The notes beneath the pieces were generated by a model, which made no database searches, was not told where the DNA came from, and saw only the letters and a list, made by a program, of their open reading frames with translations. Positions 1-5,983 of a DNA stretch of 7,352 nt are shown here, one piece after another. A program made the position numbers and the translations under genes. The DNA comes from Thermoprotei archaeon (GTDB taxonomy: Archaea > Thermoproteota > Thermoprotei_A > Marsarchaeales > UBA168): positions 1-7,352 of the forward strand of contig DSEZ01000008.1 of the NCBI GenBank assembly GCA_011055275.1. The letters are read 5' to 3'. The stretch's first letter is position 1. Each line of letters starts with the position of its first letter.

Positions 1-15
1 AAAGGTTTTTATTTT
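1..15 (+). promoter_or_regulatory. BRE/TATA-like promoter of the alpha/beta hydrolase
   Basis: An A-rich BRE-like AAAGG is followed by TTTTTATTTT. The box centre is about 24 bases before the ATG at 34, the spacing expected if transcription starts at or next to the start codon (leaderless mRNA). No Shine-Dalgarno sequence is visible before the ATG. The element touches the window edge, so its upstream part is not visible. Confidence 0.55.
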
Positions 16-33
16 GTACTGAGATAAATATTT

Positions 34-783
34 ATGACTTGTGAAGAAAATCCCTTTAAAATATCTTCAGGAGATGGATGGATATCAGGCGTCGCGCATA
101 AACCCTCAAAAAAAGCTCCTCTCGTGCTGATGCTTCACGGGTACACTGGACACCACATAGAGGATCACAGGCTCTACGTCGACATTGCCAGAAAGCTTTG
201 CGCCGAAGGCATAGGCACGGTCAGGTTTGATTACAGAGGTCACGGAGATAGCTCCGGCGAATTCGAGGATTTTGATATAGATGAGGCGATAAAGGACGCC
301 GAAAACGCCTTCACCTACGCCTCCTCCCTGGACTTCGTTGACAAGGAAAAGATTGGGCTACTGGGGCTGAGCATGGGAGGTTACATAGCCGTGAAGCTGG
401 CATCTGAGGTGAACGCCAAGTCGATAGTGCTCATTTCACCTGGGCTGCGCGTCCCCATGATAAACGTTAATGTGCCAACGCAGGACGGATACATTTACAT
501 GGACGCACTCAGGATAAAGGCCGAAAACGCCAAGAAGGTCCTACAGCGCATGAGTGGTGAGGCCTACGAATTCGCTCCACGGCTGAACCAACCCTTCTTG
601 ATAATCCACGCCAAGGACGACCCCGTCGTACCTTTTTCGTCATCTGAAGAGTTCATCGGGAAGCTTGGCAGCAAGAACAAGCACCTTCTGAGCTTTGAAA
701 AAGGAGGGCACGTCCTCAGTGATTACGGTGTTAGGAGAAAGGCCTACTCCGAGATAGTCGATTGGTTCTCAAAGACCTTATGA
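34..783 (+). CDS. alpha/beta hydrolase, esterase/acyl-peptidase-like serine hydrolase
   Basis: This 249-aa protein has the full alpha/beta hydrolase signature. An oxyanion-loop HGYTG lies at residues 35-39, the segment FDYRGHGDSSG at 65-75, the nucleophile elbow GLSMGG at 111-116 (Ser113), the acid loop HAKDDPVVP at 192-200 (Asp196 the likely acid) and the catalytic histidine in GGHVLSD (His226). The length and the compact cap (about 140-180) fit the cinnamoyl/feruloyl-esterase-like and serine-aminopeptidase-like (Hydrolase_4) families of small soluble esterases. There is no signal peptide, so it is probably cytoplasmic. The substrate cannot be read from sequence. The start is supported by the TATA-like box at the right leaderless distance. 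Its 3' end overlaps the convergent dehydrogenase remnant by about 40 bases. Sure of the fold and triad, unsure of the substrate. Confidence 0.92.
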   Translation: MTCEENPFKISSGDGWISGVAHKPSKKAPLVLMLHGYTGHHIEDHRLYVDIARKLCAEGIGTVRFDYRGHGDSSGEFEDFDIDEAIKDAENAFTYASSLDFVDKEKIGLLGLSMGGYIAVKLASEVNAKSIVLISPGLRVPMINVNVPTQDGYIYMDALRIKAENAKKVLQRMSGEAYEFAPRLNQPFLIIHAKDDPVVPFSSSEEFIGKLGSKNKHLLSFEKGGHVLSDYGVRRKAYSEIVDWFSKTL

Positions 784-1290
784 AAGGGCTGCCACCATTT
801 TTCGGCCAGCTGTATGTCGAGCAGGCTCTCACGCCCGTTCGAGATCGTGTCTTTGTGTTGTCTTACGGCGTCGAAAAACTCGTTGACCTCAACCTCGAAA
901 GACCACTTGAAACCCACATGATCATACACCTCGGGCTCATCTGGCCTCGAGTTCAACCATTGCCATCGCGTTTCTCAGTAAGGGTATCGGCGCATCGGTC
1001 TTAAGCACCACCCCGCTTGGGAAACACGTGGTGTAGTACTCTGTAAAGTTACCCTTCCAAGCCGAGGTAAGCTCCAAGCTAAGCAGAAAAGAGCCGTAAT
1101 CAAGTGTAGATGTAAAGGCATTAACCGTCAGATCGCCCTTCCTCTCGTTACCACTCAAGGCGGAGGAGGCGACGCGTTTCGGATTTCCAAATAAGAAACT
1201 GGCGATATCAATTTGGTGGGAAAGGCCCAAAATCCAAACAAACAACGCCTTTTGCTTGCCTGTAAAGTTAAGCCTATGAAATGGATTAAG
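744..1290 (-). pseudogene. C-terminal remnant of a Gfo/Idh/MocA-family oxidoreductase, frameshifted
   Basis: Two minus-strand frames join into the C-terminal, substrate-binding half of a Gfo/Idh/MocA NAD(P)-dependent dehydrogenase. The first frame (recognisable from about 1250 down to 943) contains ILGLSHQIDIASFLFGNP, matching the family motif that carries the catalytic-region histidine (G-x-HxxD), and then the beta-sheet region ending LLRNAMAMVELEA. The second frame (from about 955) continues with EPEVYDHVGFKWSFEVEVNE, FFDAVRQHKD and a final helix LLDIQLAEKWWQ, typical of the family C-terminus. The switch lies near 943-955 and needs one base change. The Rossmann domain with the NAD-binding GxGxxH/A and EKP motifs is absent: the winged-helix gene ending at 1296 occupies that place. 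Both the missing half and the frameshift argue for a dead gene. The upstream edge of the remnant is approximate. Confidence 0.75.
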
Positions 1291-1295
1291 TCCGC

Positions 1296-1625
1296 TTAGT
1301 CCTTGGGGCCCTTGGCCAAGCACGACGCCATTCTCTTGCCCTCCTTGGTAAGCGTGTAGTATATTCCTTTTGGCTTGTGCCCCATCTCCCTTGACTTAAC
1401 TTTCAGCCAAGGTTTTATCGATGACGTTACCGACCTCTTGAGGGGTCCTTGGTACGTGGTCAGGTACCCGCGGGCTTGAAGCATCTTGCAGGCTTCCTCA
1501 AGAGATAACTCATCATAACTCGGAACCCATCCCGATTCTCCCAGCAGCCTCCGGGCCATAAGCCAGGGTGTATCTGGGCCAAACCTATATATGTGAACAA
1601 GCACCTTCTTCTGCGGCTCATCCAT
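1296..1625 (-). CDS. small winged-helix DNA-binding protein
   Basis: This 109-aa basic protein has a winged-helix pattern: an N-terminal helix (KKVLVHIYRFG, 6-16), a helix-turn-helix-like stretch (PWLMARRLLGES, 20-31), a charged helix ending in LQARGYLTTYQG (about 43-60) and a C-terminal wing/helix GIYYTLTKEGKRMA (86-99). The YTLTxEGKxxA ending is common in archaeal transcription regulators of the PadR/MarR/ArsR-like winged-helix groups. No ligand- or metal-binding motif is visible, so its targets are unknown. The ATG at 1625 sits about 25 bases downstream of TTTATAAG, supporting a leaderless start. The stop at 1296 abuts the dehydrogenase remnant, and the APC permease ends about 40 bases upstream, so the gene has its own promoter. 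Its position over the lost N-terminal half of the dehydrogenase suggests it entered by rearrangement. Confidence 0.8.
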   Translation of the reverse strand: MDEPQKKVLVHIYRFGPDTPWLMARRLLGESGWVPSYDELSLEEACKMLQARGYLTTYQGPLKRSVTSSIKPWLKVKSREMGHKPKGIYYTLTKEGKRMASCLAKGPKD

Positions 1626-1645
1626 GGGTTAGTAGGTCATGCGAT

Positions 1646-1653
1646 CTTATAAA
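1646..1653 (-). promoter_or_regulatory. TATA box of the winged-helix gene
   Basis: On the minus strand this reads TTTATAAG, close to the archaeal TATA consensus. It is centred about 25 bases before the ATG at 1625, so the transcript is probably leaderless. It lies in the 40-base gap after the permease stop. Confidence 0.6.
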
Positions 1654-1665
1654 CATCAAGCGCTA

Positions 1666-2988
1666 CTAGGCTTTACCGTTGCGCCTTTCGAAAAGCCTGA
1701 CCTTTTCTGGTACCTCTCTCTTTGCTTCCCTTATCAATGAATAGGCCATTATGAGCACCAACGTCGTTATCACCCCTATTATGAGCGCCTCCTTGGGCAT
1801 GCCGAAGAAGACTGTTAGCAGCGCTCCAAAGGTCGCGATGGTTAAGTAAGGGTAAAGAGGCGTTCTAAAGGAAGCCACCATCCCCTTTCTTCTAAAATGG
1901 ATCACCGCAAGGGTGGTCATCAGGTAAGAGAAGAGAAGCCCAAAGTTGCTTATGGCCACGATCACGTAAACGTTTCCAGCGAAGAGCGTTATGACTCCAA
2001 TCATAGACGATATGAGAACTCCCGTGCTGGCCACGTCCCTCTTCTGGTCGTATTTAGCGGTTATTCTTGGGAGCAAGCCGTCAGCACCCATCTGGTAGAG
2101 AGTCCTCGATGACGTGAGAATCGTGGCCAAAGTTGCGGACGTGGTTGCCAGGAGCGCACCTAAGTCGACGACGAGCATCATGAACTGAGGAGCCCTTGCA
2201 AAGGAGAGAGCCACTGAAAGCGGATCCGCGGATATAGCATAACTGTCCGTTGGAGCCATTATGACCATGGACAGCGCCACAGCTATGTAGAGGACCATGC
2301 TTATGACCACGGAGTAAACTATGGCCTTTGCAGCCCCTTTTCCGCCGCCCTTCACATCAGAAGCTATTGTGGCCACGCTCTGAAATCCCGAGTAGGCGAA
2401 GATTATGGCTCCTGAAGACTGGAAGAACCCGTTAATGGGATCCTTTGGAACCTCGAAGTGAGAGTAGATGTTCGGAATGCGCGTGGAAATGAAGAGGGCA
2501 AACGCTATGAATATGACGAGAACAGCTACCTTAACCGCCACAAGATAGAAGTCGGTTTCAGCGGCCTTCTTCACACCGACCATGTTGACCACGGTCAACG
2601 CGGCGATCAACAGTATGGCAAAGCTAACGGGATTTCCAAAGCCTATCAGCCTGACGAGATAAGACCCAAAGCCAAGCGCTATAGCGGATATGCTCGTGGC
2701 ATAGCTGAAGTACATGAGGACGCCCGTGACAAAACCCATTTGGCTTCCAAAGGCCTCGTAAGCGAAGGAGTAAGATGAACCTTTTGTTTCAGGGAAAAGC
2801 GAAGTAAGCTCGCCAAGCTCAAAGGCCATCACCAACGAGACAAAGCCCATGTAGATGAAGCTTAGGAAGGAGTAAGCGCCGTCCAGAGAAAGCACCGTGC
2901 CGCTTAGAACAAATATGCCAGCTCCTATTATGGCACCGAGGCTCACCGCTGTGGCCTGTGCCACGCTTATCTCCTGCGATTTGGCCAT
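1666..2988 (-). CDS. APC-superfamily amino acid permease
   Basis: This 440-aa integral membrane protein has about 12 hydrophobic helices, the usual size and topology for amino acid-polyamine-organocation transporters. The TM1 motif GAIIGAGIFVLSG (18-30) contains the GAGIF break that binds the substrate's amino and carboxyl groups in this superfamily. It is followed by LTSLFPETKGSSYSFAYEAFG, equivalent to the family's ELAsxxPxxGGxYxy stretch with a Lys-Gly-Ser-Ser variant. TM6 carries IIFAYSGFQSVATIASDVK, the FxYxGFe-like segment. The C-terminus is short, charged and cytoplasmic. The protein likely imports or exchanges amino acids by cation symport; which amino acid cannot be told. No metabolic gene for an amino acid lies beside it. 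The ATG at 2988 is preceded by a TATA-like box at leaderless distance. It looks intact, with no frameshift. Confidence 0.92.
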   Translation of the reverse strand: MAKSQEISVAQATAVSLGAIIGAGIFVLSGTVLSLDGAYSFLSFIYMGFVSLVMAFELGELTSLFPETKGSSYSFAYEAFGSQMGFVTGVLMYFSYATSISAIALGFGSYLVRLIGFGNPVSFAILLIAALTVVNMVGVKKAAETDFYLVAVKVAVLVIFIAFALFISTRIPNIYSHFEVPKDPINGFFQSSGAIIFAYSGFQSVATIASDVKGGGKGAAKAIVYSVVISMVLYIAVALSMVIMAPTDSYAISADPLSVALSFARAPQFMMLVVDLGALLATTSATLATILTSSRTLYQMGADGLLPRITAKYDQKRDVASTGVLISSMIGVITLFAGNVYVIVAISNFGLLFSYLMTTLAVIHFRRKGMVASFRTPLYPYLTIATFGALLTVFFGMPKEALIIGVITTLVLIMAYSLIREAKREVPEKVRLFERRNGKA

Positions 2989-3007
2989 ATTTCACGCAAA
3001 ACGTATC

Positions 3008-3016
3008 CCTTTAAGC
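3008..3016 (-). promoter_or_regulatory. TATA-like box of the APC permease
   Basis: The minus strand reads GCTTAAAGG centred about 24 bases before the permease ATG at 2988. It forms the left arm of an 83-base divergent promoter region shared with the plus-strand gene at 3072. No Shine-Dalgarno sequence is present. Confidence 0.5.
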
Positions 3017-3046
3017 GTGGCCGTACACCAGCGCATAACGCAACCC

Positions 3047-3054
3047 GTATAAAC
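3047..3054 (+). promoter_or_regulatory. TATA box of the 3072 gene
   Basis: GTATAAAC lies about 22 bases before the ATG at 3072, consistent with a leaderless start. It diverges from the permease promoter, so a regulator bound between the two boxes could affect both genes; no clear palindrome is seen there. Confidence 0.55.
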
Positions 3055-3071
3055 GAAGAGAACAAGAACAT

Positions 3072-3494
3072 ATGAAATCCGCGATAAGGGAATATGATAA
3101 CAAGAACATAGATCCAAAGAAGCTTGGAGAAAAACTCGAAGAGTACTTCAAGGAGGAAGGCTATAAGACGCAAAGGGGAGAACATCCTCTTGGAATCGTA
3201 GTTCAGGCTCAAAAAGGAGGCATATTGAGAACGATATTAGCTGCCGATAGAGCTCTCACCGTGACCATAACTGGAGACCCCAACAAGGTGACCGTGAGGA
3301 TGGGGGTTGGCAAGTGGCTACAAGATTTAGGCGTCGCCGCTCTAGAGGGGCTGTTCTTAACCCCGCTGCTCTTCTTCATAGAGATACCGGAGTCGCTGTG
3401 GAGCTTCGAGGTAGAGAGACAGGTTTGGAACTACATAGAATCGCTCATAAACATGGGCGATCTAAAGGTAGGCCGAAGTCACGCTTTCCCGTAA
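3072..3494 (+). CDS. uncharacterised 140-aa protein with one hydrophobic segment
   Basis: I do not recognise the family. Residues 1-60 look like a small soluble alpha/beta domain: a charged helix KKLGEKLEEYFKEEGYKTQRG, then strands GIVVQAQKG and ILRTILAADRALTVTITGDPNKVTVRMGVG. A hydrophobic segment at about 88-105 (VAALEGLFLTPLLFFIEI) could be a single membrane helix or a membrane-associated hairpin. The last part (PESLWSFEVERQVWNYIESLI) is an amphipathic helix. The strand-rich middle with a tryptophan after VGKW recalls small archaeal proteins often fused to zinc ribbons, but no cysteine is present here. The start is supported by a TATA box at leaderless distance. The last 16 bases overlap the convergent pseudogene end. 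It is likely a real gene because the frame is open and the promoter is good. Confidence 0.72.
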   Translation: MKSAIREYDNKNIDPKKLGEKLEEYFKEEGYKTQRGEHPLGIVVQAQKGGILRTILAADRALTVTITGDPNKVTVRMGVGKWLQDLGVAALEGLFLTPLLFFIEIPESLWSFEVERQVWNYIESLINMGDLKVGRSHAFP

Positions 3495-4434
3495 ATCTTG
3501 AGCATTGCCTTTAGGACTCTTTTAGCGAGTTCTGGAGGAAACGAAATGGGCTTGCCTTTTCTAACGCTCTCTATGTACTTGGAGAGTGCCCTTTCAAAAG
3601 CGTGGTATGTTTCCACCAGATAACTCTTTTCGTTAACGACAAGACATCCACAGACCGCCTTTCTCGACGGGTCAAAGAGTCGGTCTTTATCCATTCAAAC
3701 CTTACCTTGTTCTGGCGTCCTCGCGAAGGCTGCCGTGCGTGCCACAACTTCGAGCTCCGGAAGCAACAACGGATCCCTGTAAGACCACGAGTGAACAGGG
3801 GTCCCCACTGCGCTCGACCTAAACCTAACCGCCCCAACGGAAAAGTCCTCTCTCTATGGCCGACGCTCACTTGGGTGTGAGATCTACATGATCCCAAGCT
3901 TGCCTCCAAGCTCAAGCAAGGTATCCACGCAGTGTATCCCGCCATCTACTACAGCCGCTCCTCCCATTTCCTCTTCAGACTTCTCCAACCGCACGCGTCG
4001 TAAAACTCCTGATGTCTAACTATCGCTCCCCTGCGGGCCTCCCTATCTTCCCTTTTCAATCACCTCTTTTGCGGCGTTCGCCGATGGATCAATCAATCTC
4101 TCATCAGACGCCATGAACTTCCTATGGGTCCCCTTCGCCGTCCATATCATGACCTCAGCGTCTTCCAAAGTGGTGGCTGTAGGCCTTTCTAAGACCACGT
4201 GCTTTCCCGTTTCATGACCACGTCCGCTACGGGCCTGTACAACCTGCTGGGAAGTACTATGTCCACGACATCCGCCTTAGAGCTTTCTCGATCGAACTGA
4301 GGGTCTTTTTTCTGGTACTACTCCTTTATTTGCTGAACTGCATGGGATCCCTCTCCACGATGCTTGCGTCAACCTCCTTAATAGCCCTAAGGTGAGCTTT
4401 CCCAAATCCCCTGCACTCATTACAATATTTCCAT
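3479..4434 (-). pseudogene. full-length but decayed Gfo/Idh/MocA-family oxidoreductase
   Basis: Translating the minus strand in shifting frames rebuilds an almost complete dehydrogenase of about 315 aa. In order: GFGKAHLRAIKEVDASI (nucleotide-binding loop, about 4415-4360), VVDIVLPSRLYRPVADVVMK (4270-4210), GKHVVLERPTATTLEDAEVM (4205-4145; the usual EKP is ERP here), LIDPSANAAKEVIEKGR (to about 4045), MGGAAVVDGGIHCVDTLLEL (3968-3905; the catalytic-region GGIHxxD motif), EDFSVGAVRFRSSAVGTPV (about 3850-3795), LPELEVVARTAAFARTPEQG (to about 3705), and ALSKYIESVRKGKPISFPPE with a final helix (3590-3490). At least five frameshifts or stops separate these pieces: after PMQFSK, near 4212, near 4046, near 3970 and around 3887-3700. 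A single sequencing slip cannot explain this. A TATA-like promoter survives upstream. Differences at the C-terminus show it is not a copy of the remnant at 744-1290. Confidence 0.85.
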
Positions 4435-4445
4435 ATCAATAGCCC

Positions 4446-4460
4446 GCTTAAATTTAAAGC
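4446..4460 (-). promoter_or_regulatory. TATA-like box upstream of the decayed dehydrogenase
   Basis: The minus strand reads GCTTTAAATTTAAGC, a near-palindromic AT-rich block centred about 20 bases before the likely original ATG at 4434. It lies in the 33-base gap after the transporter stop at 4468, so the dead gene had its own leaderless-type promoter and was not co-transcribed by design. Confidence 0.45.
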
Positions 4461-4467
4461 TGAAAGC

Positions 4468-5453
4468 CTAGTTCGAGCTCGCGGCGCTTACCCTCATAAA
4501 CTTGGGATTTCTCTTGGCCTTGGATATGGCGTTCTCATATCCCAGTATCCCTATCACCACAACGGTTATTATCACCAAGAAAAAACCCAAGCCCAAGCTG
4601 TCTAAGTTATGCACGTGGATACCCGTGTTGATTCCCCAATTCATAAGCCAAGGATCAAGAATTATAGCTACCCCTCCAACTATGAAGGCAACACCGCCGT
4701 AAGTGAGCACGTAAATGGTTATGGTCTTGCCAACAAACGCTATGCCCTCCTTTGTCAGGCCCTTTATTGAGCTAAGCCATGCCGCAAAGCCCATTCCGAA
4801 CAATATCTGCATGGTCATCGTTCCCAAACCGTAGAGCAAACCCGGGAGAAAGCCAAACCACGGGTTGGGCATCATAGGAGCAAGCACCGTGTATATTATC
4901 AGGGCAAAGGCTCCAAAGCCGAATCCTGCAATGAATCCATGCATCAATGCCAAATTCACGGGGACGGGCTTCGTATCCACTTCGTCGTCCACGACGGTCG
5001 CGGGGTTTACCTCGTGAGTCAACTCCCTTCTCTGGGCCTCGCTTCCCTCTTTGTGTATCCCAAGCTTAACTCCCAACTTTTCCTCTAGGTAATGCCAGTG
5101 TAAGTACTTTCCCTTTTTGGCTATGTATATGCCGGCAAGTGCCATGGCCAAACCAACGGCTATGTAAGTAACGCCAAAAGCCAGAGCAGTCATGAACACC
5201 CCGGCAAGCGCAAAATACGCAAGCTCCGATAATATTGCCCTCTGAATCGTGAATCCCGTGGAAAAACGAGTCCCGTCTTGGCGCCCCCCTTTGAACTGAA
5301 CGTCCCAACGGAGTAGGAGAAGGTTATGGGCCACGTGTGCTCATCCGGGGTTATCCCGTGGACTATGCCAAGAAGGTAAGCTGTTACCAGTGCCACTTCC
5401 AGAGTTGTAGGATGGGGATTCCAAAGGTCAATCAATGCTCGTCGCCTCAGCAA
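4468..5453 (-). CDS. NicO/UreH/RcnA-like membrane metal transporter, with an apparent one-base frameshift
   Basis: Two minus-strand frames form one polytopic protein of about 327 aa. Frame one (from TTG 5453) has a hydrophobic helix with VTAYLLGIVHGITPDEHTWPITFSYSVG, where H32-x4-D-E-H39 resembles the metal-binding HX4DH motif of nickel/cobalt (NicO, RcnA, UreH) transporters. After GGAKTGLVF the frame must shift by one base at the five-T run (5262-5266 on the coding strand) to continue STGFTIQRAILSELAYFALA and five to six more helices. The middle has a hydrophilic, histidine-containing loop (KKGKYLHWHYLEEKLG to VDTKPVPVN) and then LALMHGFIAGFGFGAFALIIY, a second histidine-glycine helix. The start overlaps the regulator's stop (TTGCTGA) and has GGAGAT at 5457-5462, an internal-operon Shine-Dalgarno. 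Role by family and context: transport of a divalent metal such as Ni, Co, Mn or Fe; direction unknown. The break may be an assembly error, a real mutation or slippage. Confidence 0.78.
5260..5268 (-). other. frameshift site in the metal transporter (five-T run)
   Basis: The coding strand reads GTTTTTCCACGG. With five T the frame runs GTT TTT CCA CGG and leaves the transporter; with six T it would run GTT TTT TCC ACG GGA and join perfectly to STGFTIQRA. Both flanking frames are clearly the same protein. The homopolymer is the typical place for a one-base indel. Confidence 0.7.
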
Positions 5454-5851
5454 GCTATCTCCTTACCATGAGGGCATTCTGTGGGCCTTCCCAGATAATC
5501 GTAGAGCTTCCTAACCACAACCTCTGGTACGAACGTATCGAACTTCCTTGCCTGGGCACATGCCTCGTCTGGGGTAAAGCCTGCCCTGTAAAGCAAGGTC
5601 TCGACGACCCTGTGTGCCATAACCAAGTTCTCTGCCTCCTTCTTGCCTTCTTCCGTAAGAGCATAACCCGATGAACCCTTCTTAAGCAGGCCCTCACGCA
5701 CCAACTTCTCAACCATGGCCAAGGCGGTAGGTGGTTTAACTGACATGGACTTCGCCACATCTGCAAGCCTAACCGGCCACCCATCGCTCGACTTCTCGTA
5801 AATCAACCTAAGGCAATCAAGCTCTCTTGCCGTGGTCATTTTAGACCTCAC
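5447..5851 (-). CDS. DtxR-family metal-responsive transcription regulator
   Basis: This 134-aa protein has an N-terminal winged helix (about 8-70), including recognition-helix-type KPPTALAMVEKLVREGLLKKG and wing YALTEEGKKEA. A dimerisation/metal domain follows: VMAHRVVETLL (77-87), FDTFVPEVVVRKLYDYLG (104-121) and the family ending RPTECPHGKEI. There is no SH3-like third domain, as in MntR-type short members. Asp12, His80 and Glu84 align with MntR metal ligands, but by my alignment the helix-4 pair Glu-His is Asp105-Thr106 and the preceding ligand is Arg, so the site is altered. It likely represses its own operon, since a DtxR box overlaps the promoter. The start is GTG 5851 (leaderless from the box at 5873-5888) or ATG 5839. 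Its stop overlaps the transporter start by seven bases. Confidence 0.9.
   Translation of the reverse strand: MRSKMTTARELDCLRLIYEKSSDGWPVRLADVAKSMSVKPPTALAMVEKLVREGLLKKGSSGYALTEEGKKEAENLVMAHRVVETLLYRAGFTPDEACAQARKFDTFVPEVVVRKLYDYLGRPTECPHGKEIAC
5457..5462 (-). promoter_or_regulatory. Shine-Dalgarno site for the transporter start
   Basis: The minus strand reads GGAGAT three bases before the TTG at 5453. Most other genes here lack such a site because they look leaderless, so its presence at this internal operon junction supports the TTG start and translational coupling. A second TTG at 5435 preceded by GAGGCGA is a weaker alternative. Confidence 0.55.
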
Positions 5852-5863
5852 TAATAATATTAG
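5851..5863. promoter_or_regulatory. second, weaker palindrome next to the DtxR box
   Basis: CTAATAATATTAG is a 6+1+6 inverted repeat that overlaps the left end of the DtxR box by four bases and reaches the GTG start. It shares the CTAA/TTAG edges of the main box and may let a second dimer bind, or it may simply be AT-rich promoter DNA. Confidence 0.35.
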
Positions 5864-5878
5864 ATTAGGCTAATCTAA
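5860..5878. promoter_or_regulatory. DtxR/IdeR-type operator (iron box)
   Basis: TTAGATTAGGCTAATCTAA is a perfect inverted repeat, nine-base arms around one central base. The bacterial DtxR/IdeR consensus is TTAGGTTAGSCTAACCTAA, so the match is 17 of 19 with the two differences placed symmetrically (G to A and C to T). It overlaps the likely BRE/TATA region and lies 9-21 bases before the possible starts of the DtxR-family gene, as expected for metal-dependent autorepression of the regulator-transporter operon. Confidence 0.85.
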
Positions 5879-5888
5879 AAGCCTTTCG
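5873..5888 (-). promoter_or_regulatory. BRE/TATA-like promoter of the dtxR-like operon
   Basis: The minus strand reads CGAAAGGCTTTTAGAT: an A-rich BRE-like part followed by a TATA-like part centred about 25-27 bases before the GTG at 5851. Another AT-rich candidate, TAATATTATTAG, lies closer. Either way the DtxR box overlaps or directly follows the TATA element, a repressor position. Confidence 0.5.
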
Positions 5889-5947
5889 CTTGCCGTTCCT
5901 CACCTATTTACCGGCATTTTGGCTAGCCTTGACGCACAAGCCCGATA

Positions 5948-5961
5948 GAAAGGCATATAGC
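5948..5961 (+). promoter_or_regulatory. BRE/TATA-like promoter of the 5984 gene
   Basis: GAAAGGCATATAGC has the same AAAGG-plus-TATA layout as other promoters in this window and is centred about 26-28 bases before the ATG at 5984, consistent with a leaderless transcript. It is about 70 bases from the DtxR box, so control by that regulator is not indicated. Confidence 0.55.
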
Positions 5962-5983
5962 TCGGAGCAGTTTATACACGAAG

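Noticed and set aside
2458..2778. Plus-strand open frame inside the permease
   Set aside because: Antisense shadow of a clear 12-helix permease; very charged, no homology recognised.
3602..3880. Plus-strand open frame of 92 codons
   Set aside because: Antisense to recognisable dehydrogenase motifs, with no promoter and unnatural composition.
3571..3945. Open frame of 124 codons on the minus strand
   Set aside because: It mixes true dehydrogenase sequence at its upstream end with out-of-frame translation; the family motifs in this stretch lie in a neighbouring frame. It is part of the decayed gene, not a separate one.
744..4434. The two dehydrogenase pseudogenes as one gene split by an insertion, or as duplicates
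   Set aside because: Both contain the C-terminal half with clearly different sequence, and the genes between them lack mobile-element features.
5260..5268. Programmed frameshift in the transporter
   Set aside because: No stimulatory structure or established slippery pattern is evident and five T is a short run; error or mutation is the simpler reading, though not excluded.
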